DNA of 64,000 bases from Pseudomonas sp. MWU13-2100 (lineage in GTDB: Bacteria; Pseudomonadota; Gammaproteobacteria; Pseudomonadales; Pseudomonadaceae). The DNA lies in contig NZ_JALLIX010000038.1 of assembly GCF_023242365.1 (NCBI RefSeq), forward strand, positions 1 to 64,000, read 5' to 3'. Below are positions 8,297-16,773 of the stretch, one piece after another (positions within the stretch are counted from its first letter, which is position 1; the number at the start of each line of letters is the position of its first letter). The notes under the pieces were generated by a model. It worked only from the letters and a program-made list of their open reading frames with translations, did not search any database and was not told where the DNA came from. A program made the translations under genes and the position numbers.

Positions 8297-8775
8297 ATCG
8301 GTCACCTTTTCTCCGTGGCCTTCTCGGCGGTGCGCCGAGGTTCAAGGAAGCCAGGGAAATAGCTGCCTTGGCGCAGCTTGGGGATCTTCAGGTCGACGTC
8401 TCCGGCGCGGGTTTGCCACAGGCGATCCCGGTAGCCGTTGCGGCTGTTCACCCGGTCTGGGCTTTTGACGTCGAAGCCGGCGCCGCAGAGGCCTTCGACA
8501 TCGAGTTCCATCATGCGCTGGGCAACGAACTGAATCATTTGCTTGAGCAGATCGGCGTCTGCCCCTTTCTCAACCAGCTCGGTCAATGCGATAGTGGACT
8601 TGGTCATCGTGGTTTTCCTGGTGAAGGTTTGGTCTTCGCAAACTCAACGTTAGCCAAAAACCACGATGACCAACCTCTTTCGCCCGCTGGGCGCCTTCGG
8701 TTGGTTCAGTTACACCACTTCCCGGGACACGATCGGTCGCAGGGGCCTTGATCCCTGATAACACTCAACATTCTT
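8297..8775 (-). mobile_element. IS256-family insertion sequence fragment
   Basis: This segment holds the N-terminal quarter of an IS256-type transposase gene and the non-coding end of the element to its right. The left edge at about 8297 coincides exactly with the end of the homology shared by the two NERD copies, so the fragment was joined there. The rest of the element (about 900 bases of transposase gene and the other inverted repeat) is absent from the window. Confidence 0.65.
8302..8607 (-). pseudogene. Truncated IS256-family transposase
   Basis: 101 residues starting MTKSTIALTELVEKGADADL and running through the conserved MMELDVEGLCGAGFD and SRNGYRDR-W-TRAGDVDLKIPKLRQGSYFPGFLEPRR segments of IS256-family transposases. 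Full proteins are about 400 residues; all three DDE catalytic acidic residues lie in the missing part, so this copy cannot be active. The reading frame runs into unrelated sequence at 8302. Confidence 0.9.
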
Positions 8776-8830
8776 GGCGGGATGACGTGGGGAAGGTTTT
8801 AAAAGTTTTGGCTTCAAGAGGTGTTCGATC

Positions 8831-9811
8831 ATGGCACTGGTGGGCAGGCGAGATGGACGCAATTTTGGCTATGGGCGACAACTGAGTTATGCCGGGCCGC
8901 AGGCGCTGAAAGATCTATTTGGCGGCGGGCATTACGGCACGGTCAAAGCGCACAGTGATCGTTGGCGGGCGTTTGTGCGCTGGTGTCTGTCCGAAGGTGG
9001 GCCGGGATTCAACGATGCGAGGAAGATCAATCGGCAGACTTTGCTGGACTACGCCGGGTACCTACGCCAGCAAGTTGAACATGGTGAGCTTGCCATCGCG
9101 ACTGCGCAAAACCGATTGTCCAGCGTCAACAGAACCATGGCAGCGCTTCGCGGTGATCAGTATGTAAGGATGGCGAGTCCGAGCAAGGCGCTTGGGATGC
9201 AGCGCACCAGCGTCCGCACCATGCCTCCGCAAGGCCAGGACCGCGATCACGTAAAACGTATAGTCGACGTCCTCTCCAAACATCTGCAGCCGCGCGCCGC
9301 GGCCATCGCTCAGTTGGCGCGAGCAACCGGCATGCGCCTGCGAGAGGCCATTTTGGCTGATCTTCCTCGACTGCAAAGGGAAGCCGAACGATACGGCAAG
9401 ATCAACATTCAAGATGGCACCAAAGGTGGCCGCTCAGGTGCATCGGCGCCTCGTTGGATCTGGGTGGATAATCATATTCGTGAAGCGCTCACGTACGCCG
9501 AGCAGGCCTCTCCCGTCGGAAGCGACAACTTGCTTGCACTCAACGAAAGCTACATAGACTTTCAACAGCGAATCATCCGCCCTGCACGGGACATCCTTCA
9601 CGCGCACAACCTCAAGGGATTCCACGAATTGCGTGCGGCCTACGCATGCGAACGGTATGAGCAGATTACAAACCAACTTGCGCCAATCAAGGGAGGTAGT
9701 TGCTACCAGCTCGACAAACACCTCGATCAGGAGGCACGCGCACAAATCAGCTATGAGCTGGGGCACGGTCGTATCGACGTAGTTTCGGCTTACATCGGTG
9801 GCCGAGCATGA
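8831..9811 (+). CDS. Tyrosine recombinase/integrase
   Basis: A 326-residue protein with an N-terminal SAM-like core-binding region (about residues 20-120) and a catalytic domain of the integrative-element type. Visible catalytic residues are Arg in ATGMRLREA, His and Arg in FHELRAAYA, His in LGHGRID and the nucleophilic Tyr in SAYIG near the end. It would integrate or excise a mobile element. It lies directly after an IS256 fragment and before an AT-rich cargo stretch, so it is probably the integrase of this island. Its stop overlaps the next gene by ATGA, forming a coupled three-gene unit. The start at 8831 has only a weak ribosome binding site. Confidence 0.88.
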   Translation: MALVGRRDGRNFGYGRQLSYAGPQALKDLFGGGHYGTVKAHSDRWRAFVRWCLSEGGPGFNDARKINRQTLLDYAGYLRQQVEHGELAIATAQNRLSSVNRTMAALRGDQYVRMASPSKALGMQRTSVRTMPPQGQDRDHVKRIVDVLSKHLQPRAAAIAQLARATGMRLREAILADLPRLQREAERYGKINIQDGTKGGRSGASAPRWIWVDNHIREALTYAEQASPVGSDNLLALNESYIDFQQRIIRPARDILHAHNLKGFHELRAAYACERYEQITNQLAPIKGGSCYQLDKHLDQEARAQISYELGHGRIDVVSAYIGGRA

Positions 9812-10083
9812 GCAAGCCATTCGATATGGAGGTATTCCTCGCGGGAGTCACGAGCGGATCGCAAACGACACGTCAGCGCCACCTACACCAAGCAAAAGCC
9901 ATCCAAGCAGCTATAGCTGTGCGCTGGCACCGAGACAATCCATGGACGTGGCAAAGAAAGCATGTGCTATGGTTTTTGTGCAGCAAAATACGACATCGAG
10001 CCGCGTCCACACGTTATTACTATAAGCTGACTGCAGAGTTAATTGCTATGCGATTAAGTAAAAAATGGAGATTTGACACATGA
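9808..10083 (+). CDS. Small basic protein coupled to the integrase
   Basis: A 91-residue protein rich in Arg, Lys, His and Trp with the segment WHRDNPWTWQRKHVLWFL. It overlaps the integrase stop by ATGA and its own stop overlaps the next gene by ATGA, so all three genes should be cotranslated. I do not recognise a domain; its basic character and coupling suggest a recombination accessory protein such as a directionality factor, but this is inference. Confidence 0.65.
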   Translation: MSKPFDMEVFLAGVTSGSQTTRQRHLHQAKAIQAAIAVRWHRDNPWTWQRKHVLWFLCSKIRHRAASTRYYYKLTAELIAMRLSKKWRFDT

Positions 10084-10439
10084 AAGAAACAACGCGAGCT
10101 AGGGTCGCCGCCATAGTCGGCGCTGCCAAAAATCAGAAAAAAATAAGTTCTATTTACGACTACTCGACTTCATGCCATAGGAATATTTCAGCTAGCATCT
10201 CAAACGGTAAAGTTGAAGGGTATGACTATACAACATCTAGCTTCTTTTCTGGAAGCAACAACAACTCACTAGACTTCTATGACTACAACAACTCAAAACA
10301 TGTAAATCTCAAAATGAACGGAAAGAAATTTGATGGCTATGACTACGACACAAAAAAATATTTTAGCGGAACCATAAATGGAAAAAATATTTCTCTGTAC
10401 GATTACGATACTGGAACACACTACAACTACAGCATTTAA
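10080..10439 (+). CDS. YDY-repeat protein of unknown function
   Basis: A 119-residue protein. After a short basic start it consists of five tandem units of about 20 residues, each beginning YDY (SIYDYSTS, GYDYTTSS, FYDYNNSK, GYDYDTKK, LYDYDTGT) and mostly containing a short strand and an NGK turn. The pattern suggests a small beta-solenoid or beta-hairpin stack. There is no signal peptide or membrane segment. Codon use is much AT-richer than the chromosome. It is coupled by ATGA to the 91-residue gene and through it to the recombinase. No function can be assigned. Confidence 0.8.
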   Translation: MKETTRARVAAIVGAAKNQKKISSIYDYSTSCHRNISASISNGKVEGYDYTTSSFFSGSNNNSLDFYDYNNSKHVNLKMNGKKFDGYDYDTKKYFSGTINGKNISLYDYDTGTHYNYSI

Positions 10440-10554
10440 ACGTTAAAAATTAACTAAAAGTGTCACCGATTAAATATGCGTCTGAACTTTATTAGCACTG
10501 CCTGACTTATCCAGACCCCCAGATATATCAGGCACTGCCTTCCAGCATCACAAG

Positions 10555-12480
10555 CTAATCTAGATTTTTTACGTTTTCATGGCCGAACCAGTCCTTCGCT
10601 TTTTCAACAACTGCGTCAGATGGGGAGTGATAAAATAAAGCCAAATTTGATTTTGCACGGGTACAGCATACGTATAGAATTTTACGCGTCCTATTCACCA
10701 CACTTTCTTTATCCATACGATCAGCAAACAAATAATCAAAGTTATAGGAGTTCCACCGCCCATTGTTCAGAACAACCAGAACATCAGGAAATTCTCGACC
10801 TTTGGTTTTATGCTGAGTAGAGAATGGTGTAAATCCTTCAAGATATTCAAATAATTTCTGAAATTGAGAGAATGGAAGCGAGGCCACTTGGTTATAAATA
10901 TAACGTTTCGACTCTATAAATGATTGAAGGCGATCGTCAACCCTAACAAGGCCACTTACATTTGCCTCATCGATAACTTGCTGTACTGTTTTATCATCGA
11001 CTTTAGATAAATTGACAATCCTCTCCTTCAGTCTAACTTTATCACTCTTAGATGTGACCGCATGTTCAGTTACGCGAAGAAACTCATTAAAACTTCCATC
11101 CAAGTAAAGCTGGACATTTTTTTGTATTTTAAATAAATGTTTTATCAGGTCATCCCTATTACCACCGCCACGCCCCAGCTCACTTCGATCAGATTTCTGA
11201 TCGTCTATAAGCTGGTCTTTGTCAATATATAAAGAAGCCAGCTCACCATATGAGAAATCCAGCGCTCGATCATATATAGCTTGGTGTTCTGCAATATATA
11301 TCGCCATGCCGTCTGTCGGATCAACGTATTTTAAGGCTTTACCAGTTTTTTCATACTTCAACTCGGCCAATACTTCTCCGAACGTTTTTCCCTCGGAGTT
11401 AAAAGCAGGCTCATTTTTCTTAATATAACTTTTGATCCTACGGACATACTCTAAAATCTTATCGCCATCATAAATCCTCATCAACTCACTAAACCCTGCT
11501 TTGGCAGCGATAAGGTTATGAGTGAGATTTAGTTCCTTCGCGCCTGATGACTCGGAAAACTCCCAACCCAAATATTCTTTTACAATATTAACGTCATCAT
11601 TGGATGAATATAGAAATTGTATATGACCATCTTTTACACCACCTTCACTGGTCATATTTGGAGCATTTAAATCTTTAGAAGGAACTTGGAAAAGCCCATC
11701 ATTCCTAAGTTTGTTTGCCAAATCGATTACATTTTTTGGATTTCTTCTATTTTCTTCTTTCTTTATTTCTCTAACCTGCCCAACCCCCTCCCCTTTGTAA
11801 GCATCTAAATCACCAACGCCTTCATCATAAATTGCCTGCATTGCATCGCCAAAAAAACCAATAACATTTGGATCACCAACTCTAGTCAACTGCGTAAGAA
11901 GTATATCTACAACTTCCGCCTGAGTATCTTGATACTCATCCACCATGATATATGGATAACAATCTTTCAGTATCCGGCACAGTTTGTCGTACCTTTTAAA
12001 CATCTCGTTAGCAAGTACAATAACTTCATCATGTGAAATTACCCCCTCCCTAAATTTTACGTACTCCTTATACCTAACATCTCCCTCAATAGTATCTAAT
12101 TTTTCTGGTTCGCCGTTGCCATCTAAAACTTTAAACCCTGACATTTCGTCATCATTAATCAGCGCTAACAAAACCTCCTTTAGCTCTACTTGAAAATGTT
12201 TGATTACTCCCCAGAGAAAGTCATGGATCGTAGAAACGTGCAGATTTGGATGGCTGGCTCTGCCCTCAATCTCCCGCACCGCAGCGTTGGTGTAGGTAAT
12301 ACACGCTACGCGTGCCAAAGGCTTGAGGGTAACCAGATTCGTTATAACCTCTACCAAAGAGTAAGTTTTACCACTTCCAGCACCGCCACTCAGTAAAAAA
12401 CTCTTACCCTCACTGATAGTATCAAGAATCTTTTTCGCCTCGTCACTAACCTCCTCTAAGTTCTTCATTTGCGCAACCAT
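10555..12480 (-). CDS. gajB: Gabija GajB-like UvrD-family helicase
   Basis: A 641-residue superfamily 1 helicase. Walker A is GGAGSGKT at residues 32-39; the DExx box is VDEYQDTQ; later come a TKGREFPDVLVV segment and, near the C-terminus, the motif VI-like NRTRKILYVCCTRAKSNL. With the OLD-family nuclease gene directly upstream, this is the two-gene Gabija phage-defence layout, in which GajB senses or processes DNA ends together with the GajA nuclease. I chose the ATG at 12478-12480, which has an AGAGGG site six bases upstream and overlaps gajA by 16 bases; an ATG at 12466-12468 would give an ATGA overlap instead. It is longer than the first-described Bacillus GajB (about 500 residues). The gene is AT-rich compared with its chromosomal neighbours. 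Confidence 0.85.
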   Translation of the reverse strand: MVAQMKNLEEVSDEAKKILDTISEGKSFLLSGGAGSGKTYSLVEVITNLVTLKPLARVACITYTNAAVREIEGRASHPNLHVSTIHDFLWGVIKHFQVELKEVLLALINDDEMSGFKVLDGNGEPEKLDTIEGDVRYKEYVKFREGVISHDEVIVLANEMFKRYDKLCRILKDCYPYIMVDEYQDTQAEVVDILLTQLTRVGDPNVIGFFGDAMQAIYDEGVGDLDAYKGEGVGQVREIKKEENRRNPKNVIDLANKLRNDGLFQVPSKDLNAPNMTSEGGVKDGHIQFLYSSNDDVNIVKEYLGWEFSESSGAKELNLTHNLIAAKAGFSELMRIYDGDKILEYVRRIKSYIKKNEPAFNSEGKTFGEVLAELKYEKTGKALKYVDPTDGMAIYIAEHQAIYDRALDFSYGELASLYIDKDQLIDDQKSDRSELGRGGGNRDDLIKHLFKIQKNVQLYLDGSFNEFLRVTEHAVTSKSDKVRLKERIVNLSKVDDKTVQQVIDEANVSGLVRVDDRLQSFIESKRYIYNQVASLPFSQFQKLFEYLEGFTPFSTQHKTKGREFPDVLVVLNNGRWNSYNFDYLFADRMDKESVVNRTRKILYVCCTRAKSNLALFYHSPSDAVVEKAKDWFGHENVKNLD

Positions 12481-14603
12481 TCCAGGCCCTCTTGGATATA
12501 GTGAGGAGTCTTCCAATTGGAAAAGTCGGATTTTTTATCAGGTATACTATTAAGCAGGATTTCAATCGCTAACGAAGGCTTTTTGCCAACTGCCTTCTCT
12601 GCAAACTCAAATGCATCGCACTCGCCATTTATATATTTGTTGAACCACTTAGGCGTTAGAGATGGAAATTTTTCAGAGTCAGTTCCAAGTAGTGCTTTGT
12701 TTAGCGAAAAGAATGCATCTTCGAAGCTTCTTCCATGATAGCCATCGTCTTTGGTCTGATATGCTAGAAAAACACAGCCATCGACATCGACCTTCCATTC
12801 GCCTCCGACTTTAGATAAAGCCTTACCTTCAATATTAAGGGAGGTAAAGTAGCCCAAATCCTCTCTGACCTTGCCGTGATAAAATATTAACGATCCATTA
12901 GCTGTATGGTCTGCCGCCGGGTCATCAGGACGACATTTTATAGTCTCTATTTTCTGAGTGCCTTTTTTGTATAGCTGGGGAGTAACTCCATCCTTTTCAA
13001 AAAGCAATTCTTTAATCCCGCTATCTATATCAGTCAAAATTAAAGCTTTAATACCAATAAAATGGATAAACTTTTCAAAAATTTGAGCATGTGCTCCTAC
13101 CTCCACAATTGAAATATTCTGTGAAAGTAGAGGTATAGCGCCAGCATCAGGAAGCTCTTGGTCAAACTTTCTCATCATTGCTGGTAGAAGAATCTTCTCA
13201 GTATCACCCTCGATAAGTATTGCTTTATCAGCAAAAAATAGCTCGGCTCTGTTCAGCGTAAGATATTGCTTAAGGAATTTGTAGTGTAGTTCAGCCTGGG
13301 CATTGTCATTCACATCATCGGACGAATACTCCGACTTGAGCGCCTTAAGATTTTTTGCGTCCACACTGTTAGCAAGAGGTGACTTCCTCAAATACTTGAT
13401 ATCGTCGAAATCACACTCTGCCACTATATGAGATGAGTGAGTGCTGATAATCGTTTGAAGATGAATCTCCACTCCATCTTCTCTCACCCTGCTTTCTTTC
13501 AACAGGGACTTTATATTCTTTATAAAAGTATATTGCATCTGAGGATGTGTATGCGCTTCCGGCTCCTCAATAAAAAGTAAATTAATTGCAGCAGGATTTT
13601 CTTTACTAGATCTCCGAAAAGAAGTCATCAGCATTTCTATTTCAAAAATCATGCTGATTAGATTCATATAGCCAAGCCCATTAAAGTGTTCTGGAAGATC
13701 ATGGGTATCGTGGGTATACATCACAGTTGTATTTCCATCCAACAGTTCTCGATGCTGCAGGGTGGATGCAATCTTTATATGCGTCTCAGACAATCTAGAT
13801 CCGCCAAACTTTGCAACTTTCCCCAATAACCCAGAAAACATATCCTGATATATTTCGCTCAGTTCCTTATCCGTCGAACGCAGTTGCTTCTTAAAGCCCT
13901 CGACAGCCTCTTGCTGCTCTTGGTTCTCAGATGTTTTTTTGTATATGATTGCAGTCTGAGAAGAGAGTGTTTTATCATTATCTTTATTCGTAACACTCCG
14001 CTTCGCACCGATAGATCTAAATGAAATAACATCAGCCAAACTAATATTTTCTTTAGTTAAGTCTGTGAACACATCCGGATCACTATAGGAAAAACTTTTC
14101 TTCCTGACTTGATCAAAGTAAATGTGTTGATTTTCCTTAAGAAACAAACTCGAATCGTTGTCATATTTTTCTTTTACATCATTGTAATCATTCCGCATCG
14201 CCGTTAACTGCGGATAGCTAACCAGATACTCAAACCCAAGCACTATATGATTATCATCAGGATCCAAGCTCATTATCAGCTGGCTTACTGGCGACAAATT
14301 ATCGATACCATCGTACTCAATATATAACTTTAACGTTATACCCAAGGGGATATAGGCATTCTCTGGACCTATCGGGTCAGCCCCGCTCACCAATTTAATT
14401 AAGGCGGCTTTTAAATCGACGTTGAAATCGTCAAAAACTATTTTATGCTTTTCAGAAGAATTTATAAACTTCTCTAATGCAGAGAGCAGCGAAGTCTTTC
14501 CGCTATTATTTTTACCCAACACCAGAGAAAGATTGCTCTCGAGGTCAAGAGAGAACCTCTTCAGCAAGCGAAAATTATTAACTTCGATCCTTACTACTTT
14601 CAT
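12465..14603 (-). CDS. gajA: Gabija GajA-like OLD-family ATPase/nuclease
   Basis: A 712-residue OLD-family protein: an N-terminal ABC-type ATPase with Walker A GKNNSGKTS at residues 30-38, Walker B LLFIEEPEAHTHPQ and the H-loop ISTHSSHIV, then a TOPRIM nuclease domain with the conserved Glu in AILIEGDTEKILLPAM and the DxD in LILTDIDSG. In Gabija the protein is a sequence-specific DNA nuclease released when nucleotides fall during phage infection. The next gene overlaps it and encodes the UvrD partner. An AAGGATAGG ribosome binding site precedes the start. The protein is longer than the prototype GajA (about 580 residues). AT-rich composition points to horizontal acquisition. Confidence 0.87.
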   Translation of the reverse strand: MKVVRIEVNNFRLLKRFSLDLESNLSLVLGKNNSGKTSLLSALEKFINSSEKHKIVFDDFNVDLKAALIKLVSGADPIGPENAYIPLGITLKLYIEYDGIDNLSPVSQLIMSLDPDDNHIVLGFEYLVSYPQLTAMRNDYNDVKEKYDNDSSLFLKENQHIYFDQVRKKSFSYSDPDVFTDLTKENISLADVISFRSIGAKRSVTNKDNDKTLSSQTAIIYKKTSENQEQQEAVEGFKKQLRSTDKELSEIYQDMFSGLLGKVAKFGGSRLSETHIKIASTLQHRELLDGNTTVMYTHDTHDLPEHFNGLGYMNLISMIFEIEMLMTSFRRSSKENPAAINLLFIEEPEAHTHPQMQYTFIKNIKSLLKESRVREDGVEIHLQTIISTHSSHIVAECDFDDIKYLRKSPLANSVDAKNLKALKSEYSSDDVNDNAQAELHYKFLKQYLTLNRAELFFADKAILIEGDTEKILLPAMMRKFDQELPDAGAIPLLSQNISIVEVGAHAQIFEKFIHFIGIKALILTDIDSGIKELLFEKDGVTPQLYKKGTQKIETIKCRPDDPAADHTANGSLIFYHGKVREDLGYFTSLNIEGKALSKVGGEWKVDVDGCVFLAYQTKDDGYHGRSFEDAFFSLNKALLGTDSEKFPSLTPKWFNKYINGECDAFEFAEKAVGKKPSLAIEILLNSIPDKKSDFSNWKTPHYIQEGLEWLRK

Positions 14604-14626
14604 AAACCTATCCTTGTATTAAAATA

Positions 14627-14641
14627 AATTGCGCCGCAATT
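14627..14641. promoter_or_regulatory. Palindrome upstream of gajA
   Basis: A perfect 15-base palindrome AATTGCGCCGCAATT (seven-base arms, one central base) lies 24 bases upstream of the gajA start codon in an AT-rich promoter-like region. Its position suits an operator, but no regulator gene of the system is visible. Confidence 0.35.
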
Positions 14642-15015
14642 AGATATCAGACACATCTAGCCCCTGACATAAAATAGTCAGTTAGCTATCAACAAAATTA
14701 GAACTATCGATGTGTAAGAGGCTGATATTAATGAGCTTAATCGCTTAAGCGGATTATTTGCATCCATGCTAGTCAAGCCTCACCGCTGGCCAAGGGTTAC
14801 ATGACCCAAGGAGCTGGCCACTTGCCAGACAGTAGCTAAAGCTTGGTCTACCTTGCAAGCAGCTAGCAAAGGCGCAGCTGGCATCGCACTCTTCGAATGA
14901 GAGAGATGTGCTAGATTTCAGGATAAATTTAGAGATAGAAATTTAAGAATCTTTATAAATATTAAATAAAAACAATAAGTTAGGTTTATATTCGACTCCT
15001 GGTGCCGAACCTTAC
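14642..15015. other. Non-coding stretch at the right edge of the AT-rich island
   Basis: No gene is seen. The sequence is AT-rich near gajA, contains several short imperfect inverted repeats between 14790 and 14880, and becomes AT-rich again to about 14990. Just before the terminator at 15016 the composition changes to that of the chromosome, so the island boundary probably lies near 15000. I could not identify an attachment-site repeat with confidence. Confidence 0.45.
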
Positions 15016-15050
15016 CGCCAAAGCCTCGGAATGCGGGGCTTTGGCGTTTC
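15016..15050 (+). terminator. Strong hairpin terminator
   Basis: A perfect 10-bp stem (CGCCAAAGCC at 15016-15025 and GGCTTTGGCG at 15037-15046) is followed by TTTC. It could serve a plus-strand transcript of the former chromosome that was separated from its gene when the island entered. Confidence 0.65.
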
Positions 15051-15160
15051 CGGAGTATCAGATACTGCTTCATGTGTGTGGCTGGCGGTCCAATCTACTG
15101 ATCACATCCCCAACCAATGCCACCTCAATCAATCGGATGGTTGTCCAAAATGGGCAATGT

Positions 15161-15568
15161 CTAATGAGACGGGGATGCCCCCTCAAGCAGGGCATCCACC
15201 ACCGCACGCGCTACCTCCACCGAATGCAGCATCCCCCAGAACAGCGCCCGCTCGACGGGGTTGGTATGAAGACTGATCTCATCACCATTGAGTTCCGCCG
15301 TTTCGAGCAATCGAGACACGTAGGCCAACGCATCCTGGGCAGTCACGCCAGGCTGTATGGCAAACAGCGTAGGCTTGCAGGGATCTTCGGGGATGACTGG
15401 TTTGGAGCAAGTGAGCGCGAGGGTATCGAGCAAACGAGCCGTGCTGGATGGCTCCGGCTCCCCGTTGCTGAAGGGGACCTCAACGACTTTACTCAGGTAC
15501 ATGCTTTTCTCCGCTGCACTGGGAGCTTTACGAACGACCGGCGGATCGGGAACGAGTTTCTTGTCCAT
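15161..15568 (-). CDS. DUF3077-family protein
   Basis: A 135-residue soluble protein. The C-terminal two thirds (TLFAIQPGVTAQDALAYVSRLLETAE to the end) match the DUF3077 pattern: a Phe-x-Val/Ile-x-Pro-Gly segment, a DAL-x3-S-x-LL helix and a final helix around the LHSVEVARAVVDALL segment. These proteins are common in Pseudomonas, often in several copies, and have no assigned role. An AGGAG ribosome binding site precedes the ATG. It is divergent from phzI. Confidence 0.8.
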   Translation of the reverse strand: MDKKLVPDPPVVRKAPSAAEKSMYLSKVVEVPFSNGEPEPSSTARLLDTLALTCSKPVIPEDPCKPTLFAIQPGVTAQDALAYVSRLLETAELNGDEISLHTNPVERALFWGMLHSVEVARAVVDALLEGASPSH

Positions 15569-15717
15569 GTTGAATCTCCTGTTTGTGAAAGGAGTTCACC
15601 ACGTTCGTGTCCAAGCGAATGGGTGGCGAACTGTGCGCAGGTTGGACAACCGGGAAAACAGGTAACCCGGCACACTCGAAAGTGTCCCGCACACAGCTCG
15701 CCATAAAAAGCGAAGAC

Positions 15718-15737
15718 AAAAAAGCCGCTTTCGCGGC
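15718..15737 (-). terminator. Orphan minus-strand terminator
   Basis: Read on the minus strand, a GCCGC stem with a GAAA loop and GCGGC arm (15724-15737) is followed by six Ts. It is a canonical intrinsic terminator. No minus-strand coding gene lies upstream of it before phzI, which is on the plus strand. Confidence 0.6.
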
Positions 15738-16034
15738 GCTGTGCGCCCTGTATTTCCCCGGGTGTCCAAGCCCGTATCGCTGAATTTGCAGCGACACTTG
15801 AACAGTAGCCCTGGCGTTTGGCGCACGCAATATTCTCCCATGCCTGAAACCCGTGGGAAATATGAGTTTTTTAAGAAGGCAATTTCGCATCCTGGTTGAA
15901 CGCTGCTGAGCCGCACGTGAGGTCAAGCAAACGGTTTCACTCATTCCCCCTATTTCAGCAAACGCTGAAACCGCCCCAAACAGTGAAACGCTCTAATCGC
16001 CCCACCATCTAAGACCGCCCCCCAAAGCCCCACC

Positions 16035-16052
16035 CCTACCAGATCTGGTAGG
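16035..16052. promoter_or_regulatory. phz box (lux-type box) of phzI
   Basis: The perfect 18-base palindrome CCTACCAGATCTGGTAGG is the PhzR binding site type of phenazine pseudomonads. A TATATA -10 element follows at 16075-16080. The phzI start lies at 16120. PhzR with its AHL should activate here, giving positive feedback. Confidence 0.9.
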
Positions 16053-16119
16053 TGCCAAACCCCCACCTCTGCTCTATATAAATCGACGCCCGCCGTCCTT
16101 TATCGATAGAGAAGCCCTT

Positions 16120-16707
16120 ATGCACATGGAAGAGCACACCCTGTCCTCAATGAGCGACAGTCTGCGGCTGTCACTCGGCCGATACCGCTATCAGCAGTTT
16201 GTCGAGAAGCTGGGTTGGCAACTGCCCCTGCCGCCGGATGCACCGGGGTGCGAATGGGACGCCTACGACCACGCCCACGCTCGTTACCTCCTGGCCCTCA
16301 ACCCGGCCCGCGAACTGATCGGCTGTGCCCGACTGACTCCCACCACCGCCCCCAACCTGCTCGAAGGTGTCTTCAGCCACACCTGCGCCGAGGGTGTGCC
16401 AGCCAGCGCCTTTATCTGGGAAATGACCCGCTTCACCACCTCAAGCCCGGAGCTGGCCATGCCGTTGTTCTGGAAGTGCCTGGAAACCGCGCATCACGCC
16501 GGTGCCGAATATATCGTCGGGATTGTCAGCAAGATCATGGAGCGCTACTACAGAAAGAACGGCGTCCACTATGAACGCCTCGGCGAGATGATCCGCCATC
16601 AGGATGAACAGATTGTCGCGATACAACTGCCGACGGAGCGTAAACGTCATTTCAGCAGTCTTGCGCCCGCGTTATTTATGCACGAGGAATTAAAACAAAT
16701 CGCCTGA
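16120..16707 (+). CDS. phzI: Acyl-homoserine lactone synthase PhzI
   Basis: A 195-residue LuxI-family synthase that makes AHL from S-adenosylmethionine and acyl-ACP. The conserved Arg and Phe (YRYQQFVEKLGW), the Asp of WDAYDHAHARYLL, the Arg of GCARL and the E-x2-RF of WEMTRF are all present, so it should be active. In related phenazine producers PhzI makes mainly 3-hydroxy-acyl HSLs. It is tail to tail with phzR and has its own phz box upstream. The ATG at 16120 has a second ATG two codons later; the ribosome binding site is weak. Confidence 0.96.
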   Translation: MHMEEHTLSSMSDSLRLSLGRYRYQQFVEKLGWQLPLPPDAPGCEWDAYDHAHARYLLALNPARELIGCARLTPTTAPNLLEGVFSHTCAEGVPASAFIWEMTRFTTSSPELAMPLFWKCLETAHHAGAEYIVGIVSKIMERYYRKNGVHYERLGEMIRHQDEQIVAIQLPTERKRHFSSLAPALFMHEELKQIA

Positions 16708-16719
16708 CACGCCGAATGC

Positions 16720-16756
16720 CCTGTTGCAGAACAGGCCTGACAACCCTGTTCCGCAA
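16720..16756. terminator. Bidirectional hairpin between phzI and phzR
   Basis: The 12-base arms TTGCAGAACAGG (16724-16735) and CCTGTTCCGCAA (16745-16756) form a stem with one mismatch. It lies between the converging ends of phzI and phzR and could terminate both, although no T-tract follows. Confidence 0.5.
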
Positions 16757-16773
16757 CAAGCATCGAACCTTAG

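Larger units (their letters stand above)
15569..16119. other. Long intergenic region before phzI
   Basis: About 550 bases hold no supported gene; the open frames here (for example 15596-15916 minus) lack start signals and domains. The right part contains the phzI promoter with its lux box. The middle carries a minus-strand terminator (15718-15737) with no minus-strand gene before it, so a short untranslated RNA from the region 15740-16030 is possible. Confidence 0.5.

Noticed and set aside
10080..10439. YDY-repeat gene as a contact-dependent toxin or Rhs piece
   Set aside because: YD repeats of Rhs proteins have a different, longer pattern and context; here the protein is short and complete.
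14990..15012. tRNA T-loop-like TTCGACTC motif that could mark an attachment site
   Set aside because: The flanking bases do not form a T stem and no acceptor end or CCA follows; no second copy was found by eye.
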